A DNA stretch of 13,675 bases from an uncultured Planctomycetaceae bacterium (GTDB taxonomy: Bacteria; Planctomycetota; Planctomycetia; Pirellulales; Pirellulaceae), in assembly GCA_937967755.1 (NCBI GenBank), contig CALBTA010000664.1, positions 1 to 13,675 of the forward strand, in the 5' to 3' direction. Under the pieces are notes generated by a model. The model was not told the DNA's origin. It did no database searches and saw only the letters and a program-made list of their open reading frames with translations. Position numbers and translations under genes: made by a program. Each line of letters begins with the position of its first letter. The first letter of the stretch is position 1. Positions 1 through 6,171 of the stretch are shown here, one piece after another.

Positions 1-11
1 CGACAGAGGGA

Positions 12-106
12 GGCGCGCTGAACAATTAAACATTTATTCAACAAACCCAGGGTGCTCTTGGGAACCGGTCGCGCGCTGAATAAATGCTCGAATATGTCAG
101 CGCATT
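12..106. repeat. Imperfect inverted repeat, about 30 bp arms
   Basis: The left arm (about 12-43) read on the minus strand and the right arm (about 74-106) read on the plus strand share TGAATAAATG (31-40 reversed, 77-86 direct, a perfect match). Both then run through a diverged AT-rich stretch to a shared CAGCGC. GCGCGCTGAA also occurs twice in direct orientation (13-22 and 71-80). Between the arms a small wobble-containing hairpin can form (46-51 with 57-62). The arms are diverged, so this could be an old palindromic mobile element, a structured RNA, or the terminator region of an unseen upstream gene. Confidence 0.5.
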
Positions 107-163
107 TGGCTCGGAAGAGGGAGGTGAAAAATTCCGGATTGCGGATCTCAGAATGCTAAATAG

Positions 164-185
164 CCGCGAGGCAACACCCTCGCGG
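164..185. repeat. Short GC-rich hairpin (8-bp stem)
   Basis: CCGCGAGG (164-171) pairs perfectly with CCTCGCGG (178-185) around a six-base loop. No T tract follows on either strand, so it is not a canonical intrinsic terminator. It could end transcription of a gene left of the window or sit in the 5' untranslated region of the beta-propeller gene. Confidence 0.4.
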
Positions 186-308
186 AATACGGCCGGCATT
201 AACCCGCGCGGCGAGCGGTTCGCCGGGCTGTGGCTGGCAATTTTGGCGTGAAGTTCGTACCTTTAGTAACTGAACCTTTCGAACGCGTGACCCAATTGTG
301 AGATCATC

Positions 309-1604
309 ATGCTCAGACTTTTTAACATCCTACTTTCCGTGTGGTTTATCACCGTGAGCGGTCTTTGCCACGGGGATGACTGGCCGCAGTGGCGGGGGGA
401 ACACCGCGATGGTGTTTGGGATGAGGACGACTTATTGGAAGAGTTTGAAGACGAGCAACTCAAGCCGAAGTGGTCGGTTGAGATCGGGGCTGGGTATAGC
501 GGGCCCGCGGTTGCCGACGACCGGGTGTTCATCACCGACCGCCTCGTTGAACCGAAGCAGATCGAACGAGTGCATTGCCTAGACGCCAAGACCGGCCGCC
601 AACTCTGGTCGCACACTTACGATTGCCCTTACACGATCAGCTATCAGGCCGGCCCGCGGGCGTGTGTTACCGTGGATGACGATCGGGCGTATGCGCTCGG
701 CGCGATGGGTCATTTGCATGTTTTCGATGCGGGTGCCGGCGCGGTGTTGTGGAAGAAAGACTTGAACAAAGAGTACGACATCCGCATGCCGATTTGGGGT
801 ATTGCGGCCGCCCCACTGATTTACGACGACCTGGTCATTTTGCAAATTGGCGGTGCCGACGGAGCTTGTGTCGTCGCGCTGGATAAGAAGAGTGGCGAAG
901 AAGAATGGACCGCACTGCGTGACCGGGCGTCGTACTCCGCGCCGATTCTGATCGAACAAGGCGGCAAAGATGTTTGCGTGGCTTGGACGGGTGACAGCGT
1001 CGCGGGGCTTAACCCGGAAGATGGCGAAGTCTACTGGCGGCAGCCGTTCCCATCCCGCAAGATGCCCATCGGCATCGCCACGCCGGTTGTTAGCAAAGAC
1101 CGGTTGTTTGTCACTAGTTTTTACGACGGCTCGCTCATGCTGAAGTTGAATCAAAATCGCCCGGCGGCCGAAAAGCTTTGGCACCGCATCGGCCGCAGCG
1201 AACGAGATACCGACGCGCTGCAATCGATCATTGCCACGCCGCTGTTTCTGGGCGACCACGTCTACGGCGTTGATAGCTATGGCGAATTGCGATGCCTGAA
1301 AGCCGAAGACGGCGACCGGGTTTGGGAGGATCAAACCGCCACGCCGCGTGCCCGCTGGAGCAACATTCACATGGTGCAAAACGGCAAGCGGACGTGGATG
1401 TTCAACGAACGGGGCGAACTGCTGATCGCCGAACTATCGCCATCGGGCTTCAAGGAAATCGACCGGGCGAAAGTGATCGAGCCGACCAGCGAGCAGCTTC
1501 GCCAACGCGGCGGAGTCTGCTGGGCCCACCCGGCCTTCGCCGACAAGCATATATTCATCCGCAACGACGAGAAACTAATTTGCGTCGACTTGGAAGACGA
1601 CTAA
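309..1604 (+). CDS. PQQ-like beta-propeller repeat protein, exported
   Basis: This 431-residue protein resembles the large planctomycete family of BamB/quinoprotein-like beta-propellers. Residues 1-22 form a signal peptide (hydrophobic LLSVWFITVSGLCHG), followed by the typical opening WPQWRGEHRDGVW near residue 25. Propeller blades are marked by repeats of the type 'hydrophobic-x-LDAKTGRQLW': HCLDAKTGRQLW, HVFDAGAGAVLWKK, VALDKKSGEEEW, GLNPEDGEVYWRQ and RCLKAEDGDRVW. At least five blades can be seen. The family has no established enzyme activity; these proteins are usually thought to act as periplasmic or envelope scaffolds, and a PQQ cofactor should not be assumed. The ATG at 309 is chosen because it directly precedes the signal peptide; only a weak GAGA-like sequence stands upstream. 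The microprotein gene starts 20 bp downstream on the same strand. Confidence 0.85.
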   Translation: MLRLFNILLSVWFITVSGLCHGDDWPQWRGEHRDGVWDEDDLLEEFEDEQLKPKWSVEIGAGYSGPAVADDRVFITDRLVEPKQIERVHCLDAKTGRQLWSHTYDCPYTISYQAGPRACVTVDDDRAYALGAMGHLHVFDAGAGAVLWKKDLNKEYDIRMPIWGIAAAPLIYDDLVILQIGGADGACVVALDKKSGEEEWTALRDRASYSAPILIEQGGKDVCVAWTGDSVAGLNPEDGEVYWRQPFPSRKMPIGIATPVVSKDRLFVTSFYDGSLMLKLNQNRPAAEKLWHRIGRSERDTDALQSIIATPLFLGDHVYGVDSYGELRCLKAEDGDRVWEDQTATPRARWSNIHMVQNGKRTWMFNERGELLIAELSPSGFKEIDRAKVIEPTSEQLRQRGGVCWAHPAFADKHIFIRNDEKLICVDLEDD

Positions 1605-1612
1605 CGCCCAAT

Positions 1613-1618
1613 TACAAT
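1613..1618 (+). promoter_or_regulatory. Candidate -10 box next to the microprotein start
   Basis: TACAAT lies six bases before the ATG at 1625, and no Shine-Dalgarno sequence stands in between. If it acts as a -10 element, transcription would start at or next to the ATG. No good -35 hexamer is evident, and this could be chance in the short gap after the beta-propeller gene. Confidence 0.2.
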
Positions 1619-1624
1619 GCAGGC

Positions 1625-1843
1625 ATGAAAAGCATCTTCGCGAAACTGACAGGCGCGGTCGCCGCGTGCAATTTCTTGTTCGCGATGTCGCAGAGCGCAT
1701 TCGCGCAAGATGCACCCCCTTCGGATGACCAGTCGGGTTGGTTCTTGGGATATGCCTTGGTGGTCTTGGCGATTTTCCTTGGGCTTTCTGTCGTCTGCCG
1801 CCCCGGCCGCCGCACGGCAGATGTGAAAGTGGAAGAAGAATAG
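1625..1843 (+). CDS. Small exported or membrane microprotein (72 aa)
   Basis: I do not recognise a named family. The 72 residues begin with a signal-peptide-like segment (MKSIFAKLTG, hydrophobic to about residue 20, possible AFAQ cleavage near residue 28). A short acidic, proline-containing linker (DAPPSDDQSGW) follows, then one strong transmembrane helix at about 39-57 (WFLGYALVVLAIFLGLSVVC). The tail is RPGRR followed by acidic DVKVEEE. Positive charges just after the helix favour a cytoplasmic C-terminus. I recall similar short proteins with signal, one helix and charged tail as frequent hypothetical proteins in planctomycetes. The frame is open much further upstream (from 1292), but that part overlaps the beta-propeller gene and has shadow-like composition, so I take the ATG at 1625. 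It sits 20 bp after its neighbour and could share its transcript. Confidence 0.65.
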   Translation: MKSIFAKLTGAVAACNFLFAMSQSAFAQDAPPSDDQSGWFLGYALVVLAIFLGLSVVCRPGRRTADVKVEEE

Positions 1844-1869
1844 CGAACGGGTGTCGCGGTGAATTCTAA

Positions 1870-2250
1870 TTACGGCTTCACCCGGCGGGTGGGATCGGTC
1901 TGAATTTCGCCGAATTGGCGTTCATGATTGCCAACGGTTACTTCCAAAGCGATCAGTAAGCGTTTGGCGGTATGCGGCGTCAACACGATTCGCTGGTCGA
2001 TCTCAATCGCCCGCTTCGGAGCCGCCGGGGCTTCATCGTTCGTGCCGAAGTCGAGAATAAACTCTTCGGTGGTGTCACGCACGCGGACAAAATTCGCCGA
2101 CGTCGATTCGGCGTCTCTGGTATCGACCGTGGCGGTTCGCAGCGTTTGCACGACGCTTTGCGCTTGCGAAGGGCGCAGCCAATGCCCGCTGGCGGTGATC
2201 AGCAGCAGCGATGCGAACACGATCAAACCAGTGCGAAAGGTAGTTTTCAT
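1870..2250 (-). CDS. DUF3467 family protein with N-terminal membrane anchor
   Basis: This 126-residue protein carries the DUF3467 pattern: a FVRVRDTTEEFILDFG block (about 54-69), then QRIVLTPHTAKRLLIAL (about 86-102) and HERQFG (109-114). The family is small, common in planctomycetes and of unknown function. Here the domain is preceded by a hydrophobic stretch at residues 8-24 (GLIVFASLLLITASGHWL), a signal anchor or signal peptide, so the conserved part is predicted to lie outside the cytoplasm. The start is well supported: GAGGAA stands six bases upstream of the ATG at 2250. It is divergent from the gamma-glutamyltransferase gene, with an 87-bp gap, and converges on the microprotein gene, 26 bp away. 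No enzyme motif is visible. Confidence 0.8.
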   Translation of the reverse strand: MKTTFRTGLIVFASLLLITASGHWLRPSQAQSVVQTLRTATVDTRDAESTSANFVRVRDTTEEFILDFGTNDEAPAAPKRAIEIDQRIVLTPHTAKRLLIALEVTVGNHERQFGEIQTDPTRRVKP

Positions 2251-2337
2251 GGCATTCCTCGATAGGCGTAGATTTTGATGTTTGGTGTTGAAAATTCAAT
2301 GTTCGACGACACGCTGATTATATGGTAAACCCCACAC

Positions 2338-4041
2338 ATGCCTGAATCGCTCCCGCGCCGAGAGTTTTTGCAAAAATCTGCGGCTGGCACTGCGCTGTTG
2401 GCGTCACCATTGCTCGCGGATGATCAGCCGCGGGAAAAATTGGATCACGAAGCCTTTGGCCGTAGCGGCATGGTGACTTGTTCTAGCCATCCAGCGTGCG
2501 ATGTGGGCGTAGACATCCTGCAAAGCGGTGGAAACGCGGTCGACGCCGCGGTCGCTGTCGGTTTCGCAATGGCCGTGACCCATCCGCCCGCCGGCAATAT
2601 CGGTGGTGGCGGTTTCATGTTGATCCACCCGCCCGGTAAGAAGCCAGTTTGTATCGACTACCGCGAGATTGCACCTGCGGCGGCGAAGGTCGATATGTTT
2701 GCCGGCGGGTTCGATCCGCACGATCACAAATCGGTTGGTGTTCCAGGCACGGTGCTCGGCTTCGCCGCTGCCCACCGCCGCTTCGGCAAGTTGCAGTGGA
2801 AGAAACTGGTCGAACCCGCTGTGGGGTTGGCGGGCGAAGGGTTCGAGTTGGACGCACGACTAGCCGAATCGCTAAACGATTTGCTCGCTGATTCGCGCGG
2901 AATGGACGAGTTGCAACGCGTGTTCGGTAAAAAGGACCGCTGGCAAGCGGGAGACCGGTTAGTGCAACCCGATTTGGCCGAGACGTTGGCCGCGATTGCA
3001 GCCCGCGGTCCGAAGGCGTTTTATGCGGGCGCGGTGGCCGAGAAGTTGGTCGCCGAAATGAAATCAGGCGGCGGCTTGATCACGCTGGAGGACTTGAAGA
3101 ATTATGCCGCGAAAGTTCGTCCCCCAATCCGTACGACGTTTTGCGGGCATGACATTTTCGGTCCGCCGCCACCCAGCAGCGGCGGCATTACGTTGTCGCT
3201 GATGTTGAACATGCTGGAGGCTTTCCCGCTGGACCGGCAGGAAAGGTTCTCGGCCAAAATGCTGCACCCAATGATCGAGGTCATGAAGCGCGCCTATCGG
3301 GACCGGGCCGCCCACCTCGGCGACGCCGACTTCGTGAAGATTCCAGCGAAGCTCACCAGCAAAAAATATGCGCGGCAATTGGCCCAGCGGATCGACGCCT
3401 CGCGCGCCACGCCGAGCGAAAAACTCGCTGGCGAAATCAAGCTGGCCGCCGAAGGGGATAGCACGACCCACTATTCCATCATCGACGCCGACGGGCTGGC
3501 AGTCTCAAACACGTACACACTAGAGCAAAGTTACGGCTCGCGGATCGTCGTGCGCGGCGCGGGCTTTCTGCTGAACAATGAAATGGGCGACTTCAACCGC
3601 CGCCCCGGGCATACGGACGTGGTAGGCCGCATTGGCACGCCAGCGAATTTGATCGCTCCCGGCAAGCGGATGCTCAGTTCACAATGCCCGACCATCGCCG
3701 CGAAAGACGGAGAGCCGCGACTGATCACCGGCAGCCCCGGCGGCCGCACGATCATCAACACAGTGCTGTGCAATCTGTTGAACGTATTGCAATTCAAGAT
3801 GCCGCTGCGCGAAGCGGTTGCCGCGCCGAGGCTGCACCACAGTTGGTTTCCTGATGTCGCCAGGCTAGAGCAATTCGATGGCTTGCCAACCGACGAGACG
3901 GTTGCCGCGCTGCGCGAGTTCGGCCACGAACTGTTGATCGGCGGAACGCAAGGCAACGCTCATTCGATCCATGTGACCGAGGATGGGTACGTTGGCGTCG
4001 CGGACCGCCGACGATTCAGGGGCGCGGCGAGAGGGTATTAG
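2338..4041 (+). CDS. ggt: Gamma-glutamyltransferase (glutathione hydrolase), Tat-exported
   Basis: A 567-residue Ntn-hydrolase proenzyme that transfers or hydrolyses gamma-glutamyl groups of glutathione and related peptides. The sequence shows the conserved arginine block CIDYREIAP (105-112) and PPPPSSGGITLSLML (277-290). It also shows the autocleavage site DSTTHYSIIDADG, with Thr376 as the predicted new N-terminal nucleophile of the small subunit. LLNNEMGDF (411-419) and GSPGGRTIINTV (465-476) follow. All key positions of the E. coli enzyme appear kept, and the length is normal. Residues 6-27 look like a twin-arginine signal (PRREFLQKSA plus a hydrophobic stretch ending LLADD), implying export after folding. 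The ATG at 2338 begins this signal; no Shine-Dalgarno is present, but TATGGT lies 11 bases upstream. It converges on the bshB1-like gene across a perfect hairpin. Substrate preference (glutathione or another gamma-glutamyl compound) cannot be read from the sequence. Confidence 0.92.
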   Translation: MPESLPRREFLQKSAAGTALLASPLLADDQPREKLDHEAFGRSGMVTCSSHPACDVGVDILQSGGNAVDAAVAVGFAMAVTHPPAGNIGGGGFMLIHPPGKKPVCIDYREIAPAAAKVDMFAGGFDPHDHKSVGVPGTVLGFAAAHRRFGKLQWKKLVEPAVGLAGEGFELDARLAESLNDLLADSRGMDELQRVFGKKDRWQAGDRLVQPDLAETLAAIAARGPKAFYAGAVAEKLVAEMKSGGGLITLEDLKNYAAKVRPPIRTTFCGHDIFGPPPPSSGGITLSLMLNMLEAFPLDRQERFSAKMLHPMIEVMKRAYRDRAAHLGDADFVKIPAKLTSKKYARQLAQRIDASRATPSEKLAGEIKLAAEGDSTTHYSIIDADGLAVSNTYTLEQSYGSRIVVRGAGFLLNNEMGDFNRRPGHTDVVGRIGTPANLIAPGKRMLSSQCPTIAAKDGEPRLITGSPGGRTIINTVLCNLLNVLQFKMPLREAVAAPRLHHSWFPDVARLEQFDGLPTDETVAALREFGHELLIGGTQGNAHSIHVTEDGYVGVADRRRFRGAARGY

Positions 4042-4052
4042 CCAGCGCGGTA

Positions 4053-4091
4053 TAGAAGGTAGAACGGATCGGCGATCCGTTCTACCTTCTA
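4053..4091. terminator. Perfect 18-bp hairpin between convergent genes
   Basis: Arms 4053-4070 and 4074-4091 pair perfectly around a three-base GGC loop. The hairpin fills almost the whole 51-bp gap between the gamma-glutamyltransferase stop (4041) and the bshB1-like stop (4093), where it ends one base short of the stop codon. There is no T tract, so it is not a textbook intrinsic terminator, but its position suits a bidirectional 3' end or transcript-protecting structure. The sequence also resembles palindromic intergenic repeats I recall from planctomycete genomes, so it may be a dispersed REP-like unit. Confidence 0.6.
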
Positions 4092-4092
4092 A

Positions 4093-4821
4093 CTATGTTG
4101 CGAAGACCGTCTGCATCAGATCGACCGAGCGCAGCGTTCGTGTTAGTTGGAATAGCTCGCCCGCTTGGCAGCCGGCGGTTGAGCCGGCTTGCAGGGCGGC
4201 GCCGCGGATGCGGTCGAAGATGTGTTCTTTCTCAGGCGGAAACTGCGTGGCGTAGCAGCGCACTGATTCAATCTTTTGGTCCAGTGTTTCAGAGATATCA
4301 ACAACCATTTGCGTCGCGCCAGGCGTGGCGGAAAGCGGTTCGAATGCCAGCTTGAAGTACAACTGGGCGCTAACGGTGTGAACCGGCAGGTGATTGAACT
4401 GGTCGTCCCACTTGGTCAAGCGGCTGTAGAACACGGCTGCATCGGTAATTTGCATCGCTTGCCAGTGGTCGGGCGATGCCATCGGCGTCTTATCGCCAAA
4501 GCCTATCACCACCCGCGGGCGGTACTTGCGAAATTCTTTCGCCAGGGCGACGCGGGCTTCGAAATTGTCGAACAGTTTTCGGTTCGGTAAATCCAACGTG
4601 ACCCGGACCGGAACGCCAAGCACTTCAGCGGCTGCCTTCGCTTCGGCCAGCCGAACTTCCGGCCCCGGCGAGCGGGGCGTCGGCTCGCCATCGGTTAGAT
4701 CGATGATGCCAACCTGATACCCTTGCTGCACCAGCTTCGCCAACGTGCCGCCACAGGCGATTTCCACATCGTCAGGGTGAGCACCGACGGCAATCACGTC
4801 AAGTTGGGGGTAGTCGGTCAT
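4093..4821 (-). CDS. bshB1: PIG-L family deacetylase, BshB1-like (bacillithiol biosynthesis type)
   Basis: This 242-residue zinc-dependent N-acetylglucosamine deacetylase belongs to the PIG-L/LmbE fold. The motif [20 protein letters not shown] (11-30) gives His15 and Asp18 as metal ligands and Asp17 as probable catalytic base. DLTDGE (41-46), an [10 protein letters not shown] segment (61-70) and SPDHWQA (116-122, His119 as third ligand) follow the BshB1 pattern. BshB1 removes the acetyl group from GlcNAc-malate during bacillithiol synthesis; whether this organism makes bacillithiol is not shown here, since bshA and bshC are not in the window. I chose the ATG at 4821 because the conserved beta strand starts right after it; a GTG at 4869 would add 16 unconserved residues. 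It lies 67 bp downstream of cbiET on the same strand, behind GTGA-unit repeats. Confidence 0.85.
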   Translation of the reverse strand: MTDYPQLDVIAVGAHPDDVEIACGGTLAKLVQQGYQVGIIDLTDGEPTPRSPGPEVRLAEAKAAAEVLGVPVRVTLDLPNRKLFDNFEARVALAKEFRKYRPRVVIGFGDKTPMASPDHWQAMQITDAAVFYSRLTKWDDQFNHLPVHTVSAQLYFKLAFEPLSATPGATQMVVDISETLDQKIESVRCYATQFPPEKEHIFDRIRGAALQAGSTAGCQAGELFQLTRTLRSVDLMQTVFAT

Positions 4822-4837
4822 GTCGCATCGCGGGAGC

Positions 4838-4893
4838 GTGACTAGGTGAGTAGATCCAAACCCTATCACCCCCTCACCTTGTCACCTATCACT
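4838..4893. repeat. GTGA-unit repeats and inverted repeat between cbiET and bshB1
   Basis: On the minus strand, 4892 down to 4862 consists of four consecutive units of 7-8 bases, each beginning GTGA: GTGATAG, GTGACAAG, GTGAGGGG, GTGATAGG. The second and third units (4873-4885) form a 13-bp inverted repeat with 4838-4850, with one mismatch and a 22-base loop. The first unit overlaps the stop codon of cbiET (4889-4891). I recall GGTGACAAG-like intergenic repeats in planctomycetes, but cannot verify the copy number here. Confidence 0.55.
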
Positions 4894-6127
4894 CCTTGAC
4901 CACGCTCACTAGGAAAGTCGGGTTCATCGCCTCGAACCGCACCCGTTCCAGCTGATACGTGCCGTGGCAAATGTTGATCATTCGCAGATTGACACTGTCG
5001 GCGAGGCGGTTCAAAGTTTCGTAGACGCTGGCGAGATTCTCCAGGCTGCTGAAGTTCGCAACCAACCGCCCGCCCTGCTTCAAGCGGTCGAAGGCTTGCT
5101 CGCAAATGCCGGCCACGCCGCGGCCCGTTCCGCCGATGAAGATCGCGTCGGGGTCAGGCAGTTCCGTCCAGGCTTCGGGGGCTTGCCCATGCACAGGAAC
5201 CAGATTCTGCAAGCCGAACCGTTGCGAGTTCTCTGAGATCAGTTGGTAGTCATCGGCATCTTTCTCGATGGCGAACGCCTTACCGCCGCTGGCAATTTGC
5301 GCGGATTCAATTGCCACGCTGCCGCTGCCCGCGCCGACGTCCCAAACAATGCTTGTCGGGCCGAGGTCCATTTCGGCCAACGCCAACGTGCGCACTTCGG
5401 CCGAGGTTAGCAGTCCGCGCTTGGGCTGCGATTGCAGAAACATTTCGTCCGCGTTGCCGAACAAGCGATGCCCCACCATTTCCACTGGTCGGTCAGGAAC
5501 GTCGGGCTTGCGGACGAGGATCATCACGTTCAGCGGCGCGAACTCCTGCGATGCCACATCCGCTAGCTCGCCGGTAGTCACCCGTTCATCCGGCGAACCG
5601 AGATTTTCACAGACGTAGGCGTTGAAGTAATCGATTCGCCGGTCGAGCAGGGCCTGGGCGATTCGCGAAGGCGGACAGTCATCACTCGTGAACAAACCGG
5701 CCTTTTCGGCCGTGCGAACCTTCTCCACCACGCTCTCCAGCGGTTGCGTCGCGACGTTTGTCAGGTACGCTTCGTCCCAACTCTCCTTCACGCGGGCGAA
5801 GGCTAGTTGCATGCTGCTGACGTTGGGCAACACTTCGAAGCGGTCTTTCCCCAGCCGCTGGCAAAGGAAGCGGGCGACGCCGAAAAACAGCGGGTCGCCG
5901 GTCGCCAAGAGGACAATCCGTTCTTCCTTGGCGTTCTCAACTTCAATGACGACCGCTTCCAAGTCGCTGTGGACTTCGAATTTTCGTGCCGACGTGTCGC
6001 CAATGGCCGCTAGCGACGAGGGGTTGCCGACCAACAGTTGCGCGGCGTCAATTAAACTGCGCGCGGTGGAAGTCACCCCTAGCAGCCCATCGTCGCCGAC
6101 ACCGATAATGTGAATCTTATTGTCCAT
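4889..6127 (-). CDS. cbiET: Bifunctional precorrin-6Y C5,15-methyltransferase / decarboxylase (CbiET/CobL)
   Basis: A 412-residue fusion that methylates precorrin-6Y at C5 and C15 and decarboxylates the acetate side chain at C12, a late step in building the corrin ring of cobalamin. Residues 1-200 are the CbiE tetrapyrrole methylase half, with IHIIGVGDDG (5-13) and LLATGDPLFFG (73-83). Residues 220-410 are the CbiT half, a Rossmann methyltransferase with the SAM-binding motif VWDVGAGSGSVAIE (261-274) and AIFIGGTGRG (328-337). The length is normal for the fused form. The ATG at 6127 starts directly before the first beta strand; an in-frame ATG at 6166 would add 13 residues with no conservation and nearly reach the divergent gene. 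No Shine-Dalgarno is present; TAGAAT lies 10 bases upstream. No other cobalamin genes are in the window. Confidence 0.92.
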   Translation of the reverse strand: MDNKIHIIGVGDDGLLGVTSTARSLIDAAQLLVGNPSSLAAIGDTSARKFEVHSDLEAVVIEVENAKEERIVLLATGDPLFFGVARFLCQRLGKDRFEVLPNVSSMQLAFARVKESWDEAYLTNVATQPLESVVEKVRTAEKAGLFTSDDCPPSRIAQALLDRRIDYFNAYVCENLGSPDERVTTGELADVASQEFAPLNVMILVRKPDVPDRPVEMVGHRLFGNADEMFLQSQPKRGLLTSAEVRTLALAEMDLGPTSIVWDVGAGSGSVAIESAQIASGGKAFAIEKDADDYQLISENSQRFGLQNLVPVHGQAPEAWTELPDPDAIFIGGTGRGVAGICEQAFDRLKQGGRLVANFSSLENLASVYETLNRLADSVNLRMINICHGTYQLERVRFEAMNPTFLVSVVKE

Positions 6128-6137
6128 ACAACGCTGA

Positions 6138-6143
6138 ATTCTA
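6138..6143 (-). promoter_or_regulatory. Candidate -10 box next to the cbiET start
   Basis: On the minus strand TAGAAT lies 10 bases upstream of the ATG at 6127, with no Shine-Dalgarno between. It sits in the 44-bp gap between cbiET and the divergent dehydrogenase gene. No convincing -35 hexamer precedes it. If it is used, the message would have almost no leader. Confidence 0.25.
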
Positions 6144-6171
6144 AGCCATCCGCCGGCAAGGTCCATCCCGC

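Larger units (their letters stand above)
1..308. other. Leading intergenic region, no gene seen
   Basis: No credible coding frame lies in this stretch; the minus-strand frame reaching in from the first gene looks like a shadow of that gene. It contains a divergent inverted repeat at 12-106, a short hairpin at 164-185, and presumably the promoter of the beta-propeller gene, for which I cannot point to a clear -35/-10 pair. The first 90 bases are noticeably AT-richer than the surrounding DNA. Whatever gene lies to the left ends outside the window. Confidence 0.6.

Noticed and set aside
579..1379. 266-residue open frame on the minus strand
   Set aside because: It lies wholly inside the beta-propeller gene on the opposite strand; it shows no family motif and has the composition expected of a GC-rich shadow frame.
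1292..1624. Upstream extension of the microprotein frame
   Set aside because: It overlaps the beta-propeller gene and reads as arginine-rich shadow sequence; the signal-peptide-like start at 1625 is far better.
1847..1884. Possible short stem (GGTGAA with TTCACC, or CGGGTG with CACCCG) between the microprotein and DUF3467 genes
   Set aside because: Six-base stems with loops of 13 or 25 bases and no T tract are within chance; it also overlaps the DUF3467 coding end.
4822..4869. GTG start at 4869 for the bshB1-like gene
   Set aside because: It would add 16 residues without family resemblance and run through the repeat region; the ATG at 4821 directly precedes the conserved fold.
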